Origin: Isoperla grammatica
Lineage: Eukaryota; Arthropoda; Insecta; Plecoptera; Perlodidae
Assembly (NCBI GenBank): GCA_945910005.1
Contig: OX246744.1
Coordinates: forward strand, 211,501-275,500
Direction: 5' to 3'
DNA length: 64,000 bases
A model generated the notes under the pieces. The model was given only the letters and a program-made list of their open reading frames with translations, ran no database searches and was not told the DNA's origin. Positions 1 to 12,378 of the stretch are shown here, in pieces. The position numbers and the translations under genes are program-made. The stretch's first letter is position 1; each line of letters begins with the position of its first letter.

Positions 1-252
1 ACGGCTGGGCACAGTACTTTCAAAATTCGACCAAAATTGATTAATAATTTTATTGTCATTACATTACATTACATTTTACATAATACATGTACATAATTTT
101 CATTTCGTTTTTTACATTTCTCTTAGTTCAAGATTACAATTACAATTACAATTGCACGTGCATGGTTATATTGGCAATCACATCAAATTTAACTAAGTTA
201 CAATTTAGCTGATTAAGAAATTAAGATATTAATTTAGCTGATTAATAAGATA

Positions 253-388
253 CAAGTGGCGCTATTATTACTTTGTTATTTTACAAACTCCATGAAAATA
301 GCACTTTTGGCCAATGAATTAGATCGGGGGGGAGCAAACATAAATTTTGTTTGCCCCCCCCCCCCCCCCCCCCGTAGTGCCGCCACTG
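253..388. mobile_element. Possible small hAT-like MITE with CAGTGGCG-type ends
   Basis: The right end reads CGCCACTG and the left end CAAGTGGCGC, which are inverted relative to each other and resemble the CAGTGGCG ends of other hAT-like elements in this window (for example 16665). The interior holds a G tract and a 20-C tract. No convincing 8-bp target duplication is visible, so it may be a remnant or a chance match. Confidence 0.25.
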
Positions 389-2221
389 ATCACGAATCGA
401 TTGAGTCACCGAGGCGGTAGACCAATCAAAAAACAGACATAAACAAACAAAAACTAGAGCTGTCACTTTAAAATACGTATTAAACAGTGGCTCCGATTAA
501 GAATGGCAAAGAGAGTATTTACTGCTGTATGTGAGCAATCACACACACATTATATATATGAACAACAACCCTATTGCCTATGATTCTTGAATATACCTAG
601 ATCTAAGAGGTAAACGTGATGCATGTGCGTTTAGAGTAGCCCTAGCAAAAGCTGTAGGGCTTGGCCGGTATTTCTTGCGAACAGCTGATCGGCTGTTCTA
701 CACACTTTTTGTGTGTATTCCTTTGCGAGATTGATTATGTACGTAACACATACACATGATTTGATTATTTATCTGTAAGTTCCAGTGGTTTTTTTTTTTT
801 TTTTTTTTTTTACAAATAGTATGTTTTTGATAGTTAATTTCCATGTTTAAAATACATCGTTTTGACATGTGAATCACGGTAAATATGGCAAAACGGCGTA
901 CGTAAGTACATGAAAAAACCCTAAAACCAGCTAAACAAAAGTCTTATGATTATGATCGCAATACCGCGTGCTGTTATCAACGTCTGATGACTCACCGACT
1001 CGGCAGGTCGCGAGAGCGAGTGACGCGTATTCCACCGATCAATAAAGTTCTTATTAAACAACAATATTATAAATAAGATTACTTAATAAATTGAGGTAGA
1101 TAGTTCCGTAGCGTTCTTTAGTCTGAACGCATAAGATAATGTCCATTAGATACTTTATAATTAGCCTGAATAATTAATGGCAATAAATAGGCCTCTAAAC
1201 TTATTGGCCGTGATCAACAGTTCAATAGTGCAATGAATAAATAAAACGATGATTGTCTGTACTCACCCTCATCCTCCGGGTTCCTCAGCACGTCGTCAAC
1301 GATGTTTCCAGTGGGGTGGGTGGCGATGGATGATGGCGATGTGGGCGATCTCGAAGCGATGTCTTGGAGAATCGTTGGGGGGGGGGGGCGGTGATGAAGA
1401 TATGGGGCGATGATTAGCGGCACTGAAGTTAAGCGATAGTACTAATATTTAATTATCTCACTCGGTACTTGTACTGACGTACAGTGGAGCGCCACTGAAT
1501 ATTAGATTACCAATGGTACACTTTTGTCAGTTCCCGACCGTCACTAATAACAACATACCAAAACTTAAACCATAAACAATGTTACATACACGCAGTCGGC
1601 AATCCAATTAAAGTTAATGTAATTACACTTAGTCCACGCACTTACTATTCTGTACGCAATGTAGCCAACCATGCTTTTAATCCGACTCAGCCGTCGCGAT
1701 GTTTACGGCTCGAACTCTCGACCTCGTGTGTCTCGCTATCTTTCACTATCTCCTCGCTTATCGCGACAGTAGGGGTAGGTAAGGGGTACAGGTAATGGAA
1801 TGGGTGATCGGCAGTGCAAGGTTCAAAAGACTGTTACACCTTTCAAAATCTTATTCTTATGCTTGCAAATGGTCTTTTACTTCGCACCGTGAAGTTTCTG
1901 ATGTTATTAGCACGTTTTAAACTTAGTTAAATTATGTACGTACATGATTTCCGCGTATAAAAGGCTACCTAATCCAATTCGGTACCTCAGAATCCGTTTC
2001 CGACGGTATTGGACACTTAAAATGTTACATATTCGCAATCGACCGAAATCGTTGTGATTTCCGACCGAATCCGTTTCGTACACACAGGAATTGAATTACG
2101 TAATACGGGTCCAGCTGGCCGCTCGCCACGCCCACAAGCCTGTAGCTTCAAGGAAGGTAGTCGCAGAAATATCGTCGCGTAAAATATATATATTTTTTTT
2201 TTACAAATATTTCTACCCTTT

Positions 2222-2303
2222 TAAGATTCGAATCCTAAAAATGGATTCGGGTAATTTCTGGATTCGGGTAACCCGAGTACCCGGGTACCCTATGACATCA
2301 CTA
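2222..2303. mobile_element. Terminal fragment of a hAT-like MITE
   Basis: About 80 bp (GATTCGAATCC, then GGATTCGGGTAA, then TATGACATCACTA) match the terminal region of the complete element at 28134-29248, which ends GATGTCATCCCTA. Only one end is present and no partner terminus is visible upstream, so this is a truncated or rearranged copy. Confidence 0.5.
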
Positions 2304-3345
2304 ATAGGTACTAGGTACTGTGATCAGAGATGTTCATACAAAATATCTCCGGAAATTTTCACAGATTTATGATGCCAGGAAATTTCCGTACAGATCTACA
2401 CGTACAGATGAATTTGCCGTACAAAATGTAGTAGGGCCTAGTTATCCGCAGAGCTTAGATACGCTTTCTAGCGAGAAAAGTTGTCCCTAAAAGGCTAAAT
2501 TAGAGCCAAGGTAAGTAGGAGAGTAGGAGTACTAACAACGTAGCGCGCGCATCGTCTATAGCGTTGTGCTGATTGAACGATATAAACGAAGACCACCAAA
2601 AGGGGTACATGTCTTATGGCCAACGGGAAAAGTACCTACAGGGAAAAGCACCTATATTCTCTGCGGAAAAGTGCCAACTGTCAAACCCATGTCATGCCCC
2701 AGTCAGTGCGGCAGCCTTTGAGGAAACCAGTTTATTCAAAGTCACCGCCAACCAATTAAGATGAACAATATTCAACAGTATAGATAAACCACCCCCTAAC
2801 CTGTTGCCTTAATATCCAGGTAGCCAGTGGTCATTTTCCTGTAGGTCATAGTACGGGTTCCCACCAAAAGTATTCTTTGTTGGCGCAATGTTAGATAGTG
2901 ACACCATGATAAATCATCCTTGAGAGAGGGAATATGAATGTATGTGGCATCCTCACAATTTCACAAATACAAATGTCCGTCAGCATTGAGTCCGGCCTAG
3001 ACCATGTGGCTGTAGACCTACATGTTTTAACTCAAATGGCGAAGAAGTAGTTAGTCGCGCCACGGACTGACCCGTATTGCATGGTTCTCACTAGCGTGTA
3101 TTTCAGTAAGCGTGTACCACCTCTCTGTGAAAGGCATGTACACGTTTGTGCCTGCCTACCCAATAGATATGTGCCCCGTACACATGCATTTCGTGTGCGA
3201 TGTTGTACACTGTGGCCGGTCGCACACAGTATAACCCTGTGTGAGCGGCGTGCACAAGTCCATGCTGCATTTTCATTTAGTTTAAAAATTGAATTAATTT
3301 GTTTTTATTAAAATTATTTATTATAATTACCGGTATTTATTATTT

Positions 3346-3435
<90 letters not shown>
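3346..3435. repeat. (ATG)n microsatellite
   Basis: About 30 uninterrupted ATG/GAT triplets, followed by a short AT tract and an AATTA-type repeat. It is missing at the equivalent place in the right arm (about 41.1 kb), so it expanded or was inserted after the arms separated. Confidence 0.95.
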
Positions 3436-3714
3436 CTGATATATATATAAAATTAAATTAAATTAAATTAATGAATATGTGATGTGGGCAGGGAAGCCTT
3501 TCAATCAATAACCATTGATTGATTGGTAAATCATAATTTGGTAATCATGCATATGATTAGATAACTTTTCAAGAACATTGTAGACTTATTGCTCAGCCTT
3601 CAACCCGTCCAGCTGATTAGCTTGCAAACTGCAGGCCTCGGTCACTGGATCCTTGCTACTCGAGATCGCTGAGTAGACAGTACAAGCCTCTCCACATGTT
3701 TGTAGACTGACAAG

Positions 3715-4080
3715 CAATTCAATTCAATTCAATTTTATTAAGACATGAGTACAATACAGTGGTTTATAGATATTTCAAAATAGGGTAAGTAACAGCATAT
3801 GGGGATTTGAGGCAGATCACTGTTTAATTATTACATATGACTGTACTCCATAAGCTAACATTATGGGAACCAGGAGTGGATGAGGTAACCCCCACTCCCC
3901 CACTCCATGCTGCAAGAGCCTGCAATCGCTCTCTTGTGATCTGGCAGCCAAGCTGATTAGGTGTTCAGTAGGACGTAGGATGATAGGGTTAATAGAAATA
4001 GTAAGCTTTTGTAAGTACACAATAGTATTTGGTTTATTAAATATTAGTTCAATCTTACAAGGCTTATGTCTTAACCTAGC
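3715..4080 (-). mobile_element. 5'-truncated LINE 3' end with (AATTG)n tail
   Basis: Read on the minus strand, this segment ends in TAATAAAATTGAATTG, a polyadenylation-like AATAAA followed by short pentamer repeats, as many non-LTR retrotransposons end. The piece is absent from the matching position of the right arm. A 67-codon minus-strand frame (3817-4020) may be the tail of the LINE reading frame, but it has no diagnostic motif. The clade is not assignable. Confidence 0.45.
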
Positions 4081-4099
4081 AAATCCTTCCCTCTCATTT

Positions 4100-4480
4100 C
4101 CGATATCAGTAAGTTAATCAAGCTCCAGGTGTCGACAATAAATTGACTGGTAATCAATCTAATTGTCGGCACAACAAATATAAATAAACGATGACAAAAA
4201 ATCAAATCTAAATTTATAAATATATAATTAAATTACATACAATTTCAAATTAAATTGAATTAATTATTTATTAATATTATATATTAATCAAATTCATTAA
4301 ATAAAAAATTGCATTAATTTAAATCAAATTTATTCATTTATTATTAGTAGGCTATATTAAATAATTGATTAGGGCCTAATGTAAATTATATAACATTTTA
4401 TTTTTTTTTATTACATTAATAACTTATCTTGTAATATTTTAAACTAAATACATTTTAAATAGCCTATTACATTTTTAATT
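4100..4480. other. Very AT-rich segment, shared with the right arm
   Basis: Long run of A/T words (TTAATTAA, ATTTAAAT) with almost no G or C. A diverged counterpart lies at about 40740-41210. No gene or element ends are seen. Alignment between arms is poor here because of many small indels. Confidence 0.6.
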
Positions 4481-4788
4481 AAATACAATTACATACGGGT
4501 GGGGGTTATGAAATGAATTATGATGCAGCAATACGATCTGCAGACAAAAGATAATATTCCGTGTTAACAATTTTTTTCTTTTTCTTTGGGGAGGGGGGAA
4601 GAAATTTTCAGTTATGATCTGTAACATCGCATTCTGAAAAACGTTTTCTTTGGACAAATTTCAAGCTATAAGATATCCCACAAATGCCAAGTTGAATCAG
4701 TATGTACTAGTACTTACCAGTACTTGCCTAGTGCTGTAAGCATAAACATTTTCTAAAGTGTTTTTGTAATTTCAAAATTTTTTTACAG

Positions 4789-4926
4789 CTGGTTCTACAA
4801 AGAAGACCACTAGGACACTGCTGGATGCTGGATTGTATAGTGAGTGGGCAAGATGCTCATTTAAAAGAAACAAGCCTAACCTACATCGAAGCTCGAGCCA
4901 TATTGATGGATTATGTGACGTCCATG
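4789..4926 (+). other. Exon-like island, left-arm copy
   Basis: A pyrimidine-rich tract followed by TTTACAG precedes a 138-nt segment that ends CCATG before GTAATG, so both edges look like splice sites and the length is a multiple of three. In phase 0 it is open for 46 codons (starts LVLQRRPLGHCWM, ends ILMDYVTSM). A second frame is also open (contains TLLDAGLYSEWARC). The right arm keeps the same segment and both splice-like edges at 39605-39742. Differences between the arms do not clearly favour either frame. It could be an exon of an unrecognised gene, a decayed transposase exon, or chance. I do not recognise the peptide. Confidence 0.3.
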
Positions 4927-4978
4927 GTAATGTATTAGGAGTGTAAATTCTAATTTTTATGAGTTATTATCCTGAGTA

Positions 4979-6706
4979 GGCCTAACGTGTGGTTAAATAA
5001 AAGCATTACTGCATGTAGAGATGGATAAGGCAATTTAACAGGCCACATTTTGTTTGATATTCCTTGCTTTGATTTTGATATTATAACTTTTACTTGCTTT
5101 TACTTTTTACTCTTGTTTTACTATTATCACAGAAGACTTTCATATTTGGCCATAACTGGGATGGGAGTATGAAAGTTAGGTAGCTTTGATTCAAGGTCCG
5201 TCGGTCTCATGGAGGACGTTCAGCAAACGAACCCCCATCAGGGGATTTACGGACTTTAGGCCCTAGGTCTGATTTAGGTAGGTGTGTTATGGGTGGGTTG
5301 GGTAACCAAGGTCCATCACCCTATACCACGGTCAGCAATTACTTGGCTGATAGTGGTATCCGCTATGACTCTGGTTTCTTGCTGAGGCGAACCTTTAGGA
5401 ACCAAGCTTTGGTCGCCACGTATCAGATTGGATAGCACTGACTGGTGGAGCTATAGTGTGGTAAAAGCACATTGGCCGCCGATGGAGAAGCACGCGCTAT
5501 TGCTCCTGACGTATAGGCCACCCATGTCCATAAGCTTATGGACATCGGGCCTTAGAGAGCGTGTTCCTTTAGGGGTGGCCAAGGACAGGTAAAGTGAACG
5601 TCCCGTTTTACCCGGGCATCACATTTACGCTTGAGCCTTGTCGTGTCTCGATCCAGATATAGAGCGATTTAGGTCTAGCTCTTCTGATTTAGGTAGGTGG
5701 TATGGGAAACCAAGTTCCAATCTCCCGCCGCTATCAGCACTTTTTTCGCTGGTAGTGGTTCCGCCTGGCGCTGGGGGCCCTGTATTGCAGAGGCGAACCC
5801 AATGGTTGAATCTGGTAGTTGGTGGTAGAGGGATGGAGTGAGTGTGGTAACAGCACGTGCAACAGCTGGGATAGATCCCCTCCAAGTGTCAATAAGCTCC
5901 ACCCCTGCCGGCTACACGCCCTAAGTAGCCTACACGCCTATGTGCGTCGACGGACTAGGTGAGCTTTCGGGAGAAACCATTGGGGGGGGCCAAGGACAGG
6001 TAATTGATGGATTGATCCGTTTTACCCTGGAGTCAATTACGCTTGAGCCAAGCCGAGTCTCGAACCAGTTGCCGAACACCCTTCCTGCATGGTACGATTA
6101 GTTCATTTTAAGGGTTGGTTTAGTTAACTGTAAGGGTTTAAAGGATTGTACTTGGGTATTTGCATTCAAAGCACATTGTTGCACTGTCATGGCATCGTAT
6201 GAAACTAAATTGGCTCGTTGAATGGTCTAGTTATTGTAGGACTTGGTGGTACAGAATTGCACCGTAAGGCAGCCACAGCTGGCTAACATAACTATCTGCT
6301 TGACAGGGTAAATTAATGAAAATGCAGTACAGTGATCATTGCACTTAGCCTAGAGCCTTCTATATTGTCTCTGATATAATGCCAACAGTTATATGAAGTA
6401 TGAACATAATATGAGTGTGTTGTTGTTGTCGTTGTTGTTGTTTTGTCATTGTTGTTGTTTCTACACAATTTGTAATTTTGTGTGCATGATAATCATAGTC
6501 TTATATTATTAATGAAATTAACGGTGAAATGAAATCAGATTTGCAGAGGCACACTTTTGAAGACGAACTTCAATAACAGGTAATTTTCTGTGAATTGTTG
6601 TGCATATTGGAAACTTATTGGTTTTGTAACAAAACTGAGGTACCCTTGTATAATACTCTGTGTAGGCCTATTATGTTCAATCATAAATGTACCACTGAAC
6701 ATTTTA
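4979..6706 (+). repeat. Tandem 1.73-kb unit 1, left arm
   Basis: Starts at CCTAACGTGTGG and is followed directly by a second copy starting at the same word near 6707. Inside, two related blocks of about 420 bp follow each other (5262-5690 and 5685-6070). They share CTGATTTAGGTAGG, GGTAACCAAG-like and GAGGCGAACC words, and each ends in a CGCTTGAGCC segment next to a degenerate GGTTCGAGAC word on the minus strand. The overlapping short open frames on both strands are not convincing genes. Confidence 0.8.
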
Positions 6707-8425
6707 GCCTAACGTGTGGTTATATAAAGCATTACTGGACTGTATCTATGGAGAGGTGGATAAGGCAATTTAACAGGCCAAATTGTGTTCGATATTGCTT
6801 ACTTTGATTTTGATATTATAACTTTTACTTGCTTTTACTTTCTACTCTTTTTTTACTATTATCACAAAAGACTTTCATATTTGGCCATACCTGTGATGGG
6901 AGTATAAAAGTTAGGTAGCTTTGATTCAAGGTCCGTCGGTCTCCTGGCGGACGTTCAGTAAACGAACCCCCATCAGGGGATTTACGGACTTTAGGCCCTA
7001 GGTCTGATTTAGGTAGGTGTGTCATGGGTGGGTTGGGTAACCAAGGTCCATCACCCTATACCACGGTCAGCAATTACTTGGCTGATAGTGGTATCCGCTA
7101 TGACTCTGGTTTCTTGCTGAGGCGAACCTTTAGGAACCAAGCTTTGGTCGCCACGTATCAGATTGGATAGCACTGACTGGTGGAGCTATAGTGTGGTAAA
7201 AGCACATTGGCCGCCGATGGAGAAGCACGCGCTATTGCTCCTGACGTATAGGCCACCCATGTCCATAAGCTTATGGACATCCGGCCTTAGAGAGCGTGTT
7301 CCTTTAGGGGTGGCCAAGGACAGGTAAAGTGAACGTCCCGTTTTACCCGGGCATCACATTTACGCTTGAGCCTTGTCGTGTCTCGATCCAGATATAGAGC
7401 GATTTAGGTCTAGCTCTTCTGATTAAGGTAGGTGGTATGGGAAACCAAGTTCCAATCTCCCGCCGCTATCAGCACTTTTTTCGCTGGTAGTGGTTCCGCC
7501 TGGCGCTGGGGGCCCTGTATTGCAGAGGCGAACCCAATGGTTGAATCTGGTAGTTGGTGGTAGAGGGATGGAGTGAGTGTGGTAAAAGCACGTGCAACAG
7601 CTGGGATAGATCCCCTCCAAGTGTCAATAAGCTCCATCCCTGCCGGCTACACGCCCTAAGTATCCTACACGCCTATGTGCGTCGACGGACTAGGTGAGCT
7701 TTCGGGAGAAACCATTGGGGGGGGCCAAGGACAGGTAATTGATGGATTGATCCGTTTTACCCTGGAGTCAATTACGCTTGAGCCAAGCCGAGTCTCGAGC
7801 CAGTTGCCGAACACCCTTCCTGCATGGTACGAGTAGTTCATTTTAAGGGTTGGTTTAGTTAACTGTAAGGGTTTAAAGGATTGCACTTGGGTGTTTGCAT
7901 TCAAAGCATATTGTTGCACTGTCATGGCATCGTATGAAACTAAATTGGCTCGTTGAATGGTCTATTTATTGTAGGACTTGGTGGTACAGAATTGCACCGT
8001 AAGGCAGCCACAGCTGGCTAACATAACTATCTGCATGACAGGGTAAATTAATGAAAATGTAGTACAATGATCAATTGTCATAAGTGCTCATTGCACTAGA
8101 GCCTTCCTTCTATATTGTCTCTGATATAATGCAAACAGTTTATAAAGTATGAACATAATATGTGTGTTGTTACTTGTTACACAATTTGTAATGGTTGTGC
8201 ATAATTATTATAGTCCAGAATTTATGAAATTATGGTGAAATGAAATCACATTTGCAGAAAATTCTGAAGACGAATTTCAATAACCTGGTCATTTTCAGTG
8301 AATTGCTGGGCATATTGGAAACGTATTGGTTTTGTAACAAAACTGAGGTACCTAGCCTTGTATATAATACTCTTTGTACGCCTCTTATTTTCAATCATAA
8401 ATGTACCACTGAACCTTTCAGCTTT
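6707..8425 (+). repeat. Tandem 1.73-kb unit 2, left arm
   Basis: Near-identical to the preceding unit through the 5160-6070 equivalent, diverging more at its right end (CAGCTTTATGAGCC instead of CATTTTAGCCTAAC). Both units occur in the same order in the right arm, so the tandem duplication is older than the inverted duplication. Confidence 0.8.
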
Positions 8426-10234
8426 ATGAGCCAAAATAACATTTCCTAGTAGGCCTACATGTACACTGTAAAACTTCTTATAAGAAACTGATGACAAAGT
8501 GTTTTCGATGCCCCAGATGTTCATATATAATATACATGGTAATGTAAGATCCCTGTAAACAAATATTCTTAAAACATACTATTTTGGTCCCTGAAAGTTT
8601 GTTTTAAAGAAGTTTCACTGTATAGTGTATATTTGACATGAAATCTCTTGCAAAGCTTATGACAAAGATTACATCTTTGACAGTAGAGTGGGACAAGAGG
8701 TTACATCAGCTTGAACAACCCTGTCACATAACCAAACGTATAATTGGACAATATTGATGGTAAATTGTGCTTGCTCAGTAAGATTGCTTAACAGGCATAT
8801 ATTGGTGTACTGGCTGCAATCATCGTAATTGAAGTTTGGGGAAAAGTGTAGTGTGGGGAAAAACTGTATTTTCTTGTAAACGAACTTCGTCCTCCCCTCT
8901 ACTAACGGAGACCATTGGGCCTTCTATCAAACACAATTGTACATATTTCAATGGAAAACGGAAAAATGTGGGCGTGTTAGTTAAACCGCTAAGTACTGAA
9001 GCTAGGTACTTCCTTCAAAAAGTTTTATTAGCTTTGATGCTTCTGAACTGTGCGAAAGAAATGTTGTGCCCCTGGTTTCAGGTGTCAATTATTTCATAAA
9101 ATCTGACGTGGGCTGAGGTGACTCACCTCCATTACCAGCTAGTAGCAATGGTCAAATTAAGTCGCCAACAAAGTTTTTAAATTCAGGATCTGACCTTTGT
9201 GAGCATCTAATCACTCTTTACCCTCATCTCTTTTGCATCAAATTTGAAAAATCATTGTTCGTGTGGACATAGCAAGTTATTGCAAGTCAAAACTTGCAAT
9301 GTACTTGTCAAAACAAAACTTGAGCCTCAAAACCTAACCTAACAAATGAATTTCTTCAGCCCATGACAAATTTTAGGCATAGATGGCCTTGGGCCAGATT
9401 CACAAAACGCTTTATTTCCAAGGTTTAAGCTGATTCAAAGTCTGACAACAGTGCTCTACACAGCCTGATGATGATAGTCTCGTGCAATCACCCGGTAATG
9501 AGAATGGAAACGGGAACGATGTCTGAAAAATGAAAATGTTCCAGTATGTTTCGTAAAAGTTATTGTAGGCTATGCAACGCCTTTCTCATTTCCGTAAGAG
9601 AATGCAAAAGATCACAAAGTTTGATTTCTTCTCAAGGTTGTCAGCCATATTCACAGCCAGTTTATGTTCTCCATTTAAAGGTCACTTTCGTAATCACTGT
9701 TTCGCGTCAAAATAAACAGTTCAAGCCATTTGAACTATACAAACTTATCAACATATCCATTACTTGGGAAAATCAAGGTTACAATATTGCATTTCTTTTT
9801 ATTTTCATTTTGTGAATGCACTTAAATAAATAAAAATAAATGTGCATTTTAGTCTACCCATAAGTTACAAGAACTGATTTTCATTTAACATCTATACAGT
9901 TTATTATGTGCATCGTTGCATTCCTTTCTCATTACCGGTGACGTTATGGCTTTATAAGACACGGTTATAAGTTTCTAAAACCTCAAAGAAGTTATTTTCA
10001 CTAGAATTAAACACTCACGTGTCAAGCTACAGTGCAATAACCAACATGTTTGGTGGATTGTTAAGTTGCTGGCATATTGGGATCATCTTTGAAAGAACAA
10101 TTCCGACTATAATGTTAATAGTGAATTTTGCTAAGCAGACCTAAGTCTGGATCATGAATTAGCTAGTGACGAACCTGTATCTGTGATATTGAAAGTATGC
10201 TGCCTAGTGATAAAACTTATATGAATCTGGCTCC

Positions 10235-10393
10235 TGCAGGGCGATTCTGAATGTGCACCGGTTGTTGTGCACCGGTCATGTTTACCTGTTTCGGTTGTTA
10301 GAAGAAGGCAATGAGCCAATCATCGCCTTGCATTCGCCTTAACAACCAAAACCGTTGATAAACCTATGGTCGCTCATACAGAACCGCCCTGCA
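10235..10393. mobile_element. Hairpin MITE, left arm
   Basis: Imperfect palindrome starting TGCAGGGCGATTCTG and ending CAGAACCGCCCTGCA, about 159 bp, with inner TTGTTAGAAG/CTTAACAACC pairing. The same hairpin is in the right arm at 34114-34272, so it predates the inverted duplication. No coding capacity. The superfamily is unclear because target duplications are not clean. Confidence 0.6.
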
Positions 10394-11466
10394 GATCATT
10401 GGAACTGTTATCGTAACTATGGGATACTGTACGACACGTAGAACACATTACAAGCAGTTGAGCCTACCTTGGGTATGCTCAAGCAAGCGAGCTTCAAATC
10501 TAGTAAATTACTAAGAAAATATCCGGTAAACTATTATTATTAATTTATAATTGACAATTGTGAACGAAGTTATCTTCAGAAGAATAAAATCAAACACAAC
10601 AGCCGATTGAATATCGCAGTCTGCCACACACATGGCACGCGGGTTTAGTCCATACCGCAGCCATCTGTATTGCAGGGGCATACTAAACATTATTAGGGTA
10701 GGAATGCTTACAGCTCTACAGTCATACAGTATCCCATGGTGTTATTGTTCATGTACTGGTGCAGTAGCGGCTTGAACCTGTATCTAAACTTGTACCGATA
10801 ACGGGTGGGTTTGCAGATACATTTGAAAGAAAATGTATTGTAATTCTGGATACAGTCAAACTTTGTTCAGCAGTTTTCATGCTTAAGATCCGATTCCTTT
10901 TGAGTACAGTACCTGTAGATATATAGGTATTGTTAAAGTCCCAAACAAGTAGAAGTTGTGTCACCGTAGATCAAATGGACAGCTAGCGTGGTGAACAGGG
11001 GCGGAAATTGCTCATGTTTTTGGTCAATGAAATTTCCCTTACAAGTTGTTCAGTTTCCCGAACGCAGGCTGCCATTCTTCGCTCTCACTGTCTACATGCC
11101 AAGCTCCATCCACTTACATTCTACTAGTTACTAGAGACTACACCGAATGGAATCTTTACAAACTGGATATTTAATTTTGCATTGAAAATCACTAAATTAA
11201 TCGTGATGTACTGCCTGTACTGCCCCCTCCCCTCCACTGCATCAATTGGGGTTATTTTCATTAAGGTGATTCCACCCCAATGCACAAAGGACAATATACG
11301 AGTGTCAAAACCATTATAGAACTGTATGGTATATGCCATATGGTTAAATGAAAAATATGACAAACACCTTCATGTAAGCCACACACATATTTTAGGTTTT
11401 ATTTGTTGTATTCACCTTACCTGCGCTATAATCTAAGGTCACTGAGGTCCGTATGCATAGTCCAGT

Positions 11467-11589
11467 CTCAAGCCTTCCTCAACTCAGCCTCGGTTAACCA
11501 CCAATCACAGAGCTGCATTGTCATGTGGACGGCTCTGTGATAGGTGGTTAGGTGAGGCTGAGGAGAGGCTGAGTTGAGGAGGGCTTGAG
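11467..11589. mobile_element. Hairpin repeat, left arm
   Basis: Palindrome with stems CTCAAGCC, CCTCAACTCAGCCTC and ATCACAGAGC paired to GCTCTGTGAT, GAGGCTGAGTTGAGG and GGCTTGAG. One strand carries a short extra GAGGCTGAGGA. It resembles a small fold-back MITE and is shared with 32780-32901. Confidence 0.6.
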
Positions 11590-12322
11590 TGTGAAGTATG
11601 CATTCTTTTAAAGTTTAGTATTACTTGATTTTAAAATATTTGGTCTTCTTAGATTCTTTTTGTTGGTTATACAATACTTTCTTGATATTAGATTGTTCTA
11701 GTGGTTGTAAGGTCTATACAACAAATAATCACGTATCAAATATGTATTTGGTTCACACCTAGGTGTTTAGCCCTGTTTACTTTTCTTCACAATGCCGGTT
11801 TTAATTATCGTATGCCTCAACCAAATATATTTTTAAAATCTTTCGATCATCTTAAAAGAGCATATATTTTATACTCCATACAGTGTGTTTATTCATGTTT
11901 TAGAAAATGTGAATTAGGGCAGGAATCACCTTAAATGCAGCATCTCGGGAGGCAGAAACGTGTCCTTGATAAATGATGAATAACTAGTGTAGTGTAACCG
12001 TCTCCGCTCTGGCAAAGCGTGGTTAGTTCAATATTCTTCATACTTTGTATTTTCAGACAACCAATTTATTTATATATAAACACCTATAAATATATTTGAT
12101 TTCTTAGATTTTGTTGGTTGCAAAATGTATGATTTCGTATGTATATATCTTGGCCTCCTACCCAACTTCACATTCGGGTTGAGGGAGCAGCGTGCTACTC
12201 CATTTCTTGGGCTAACATCTTCTTTCAATTTACGGTACAGAAACTGGTTATAGGTACAGATTATTCGTTGTAGTTTACTATGTACCGAATCCATTTCCTC
12301 ACGGGCTGCTGTCCTTTCCTCT

Positions 12323-12378
12323 CCCCCCCCCCCCCCCCCCATCTCTTATTATCTCTCACCCCCTTCCCCCCCCCCCTC
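12323..12378. repeat. Poly-C tracts, left arm
   Basis: An 18-C run followed by CCCTTCCCC runs, matched by a G run at 31309-31324 in the right arm. The tract is length-variable and likely assembly-sensitive. Confidence 0.8.

Larger units (their letters stand above)
1..3086. other. Left flank of the giant inverted repeat, no gene seen
   Basis: Unique-looking AT-rich DNA outside the 38-kb inverted repeat. It holds a short CATTA microsatellite near 57-75, a 20-C tract at 354-373, a T tract near 789-810, a 16-bp palindrome at 1482-1497 (CAGTGG..CCACTG) and a hAT-like terminal fragment at 2222-2303. The open frames here are short, lack splice or codon signals and cross simple repeats. I see no RNA gene and no supportable protein gene. 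Confidence 0.6.

Noticed and set aside
5625..5902. Frames of 60-92 codons on both strands in the 1.73-kb tandem units, repeated in all four copies
   Set aside because: Conservation is explained by recent duplication. Frames overlap on opposite strands, shift between copies and match no protein I know.
8836..9099. An 87-codon frame that is also open in the right arm (35400-35666)
   Set aside because: The differences between the arms change many residues and alter the start region, and no splice or start context is visible. Shared openness is expected at this level of divergence.
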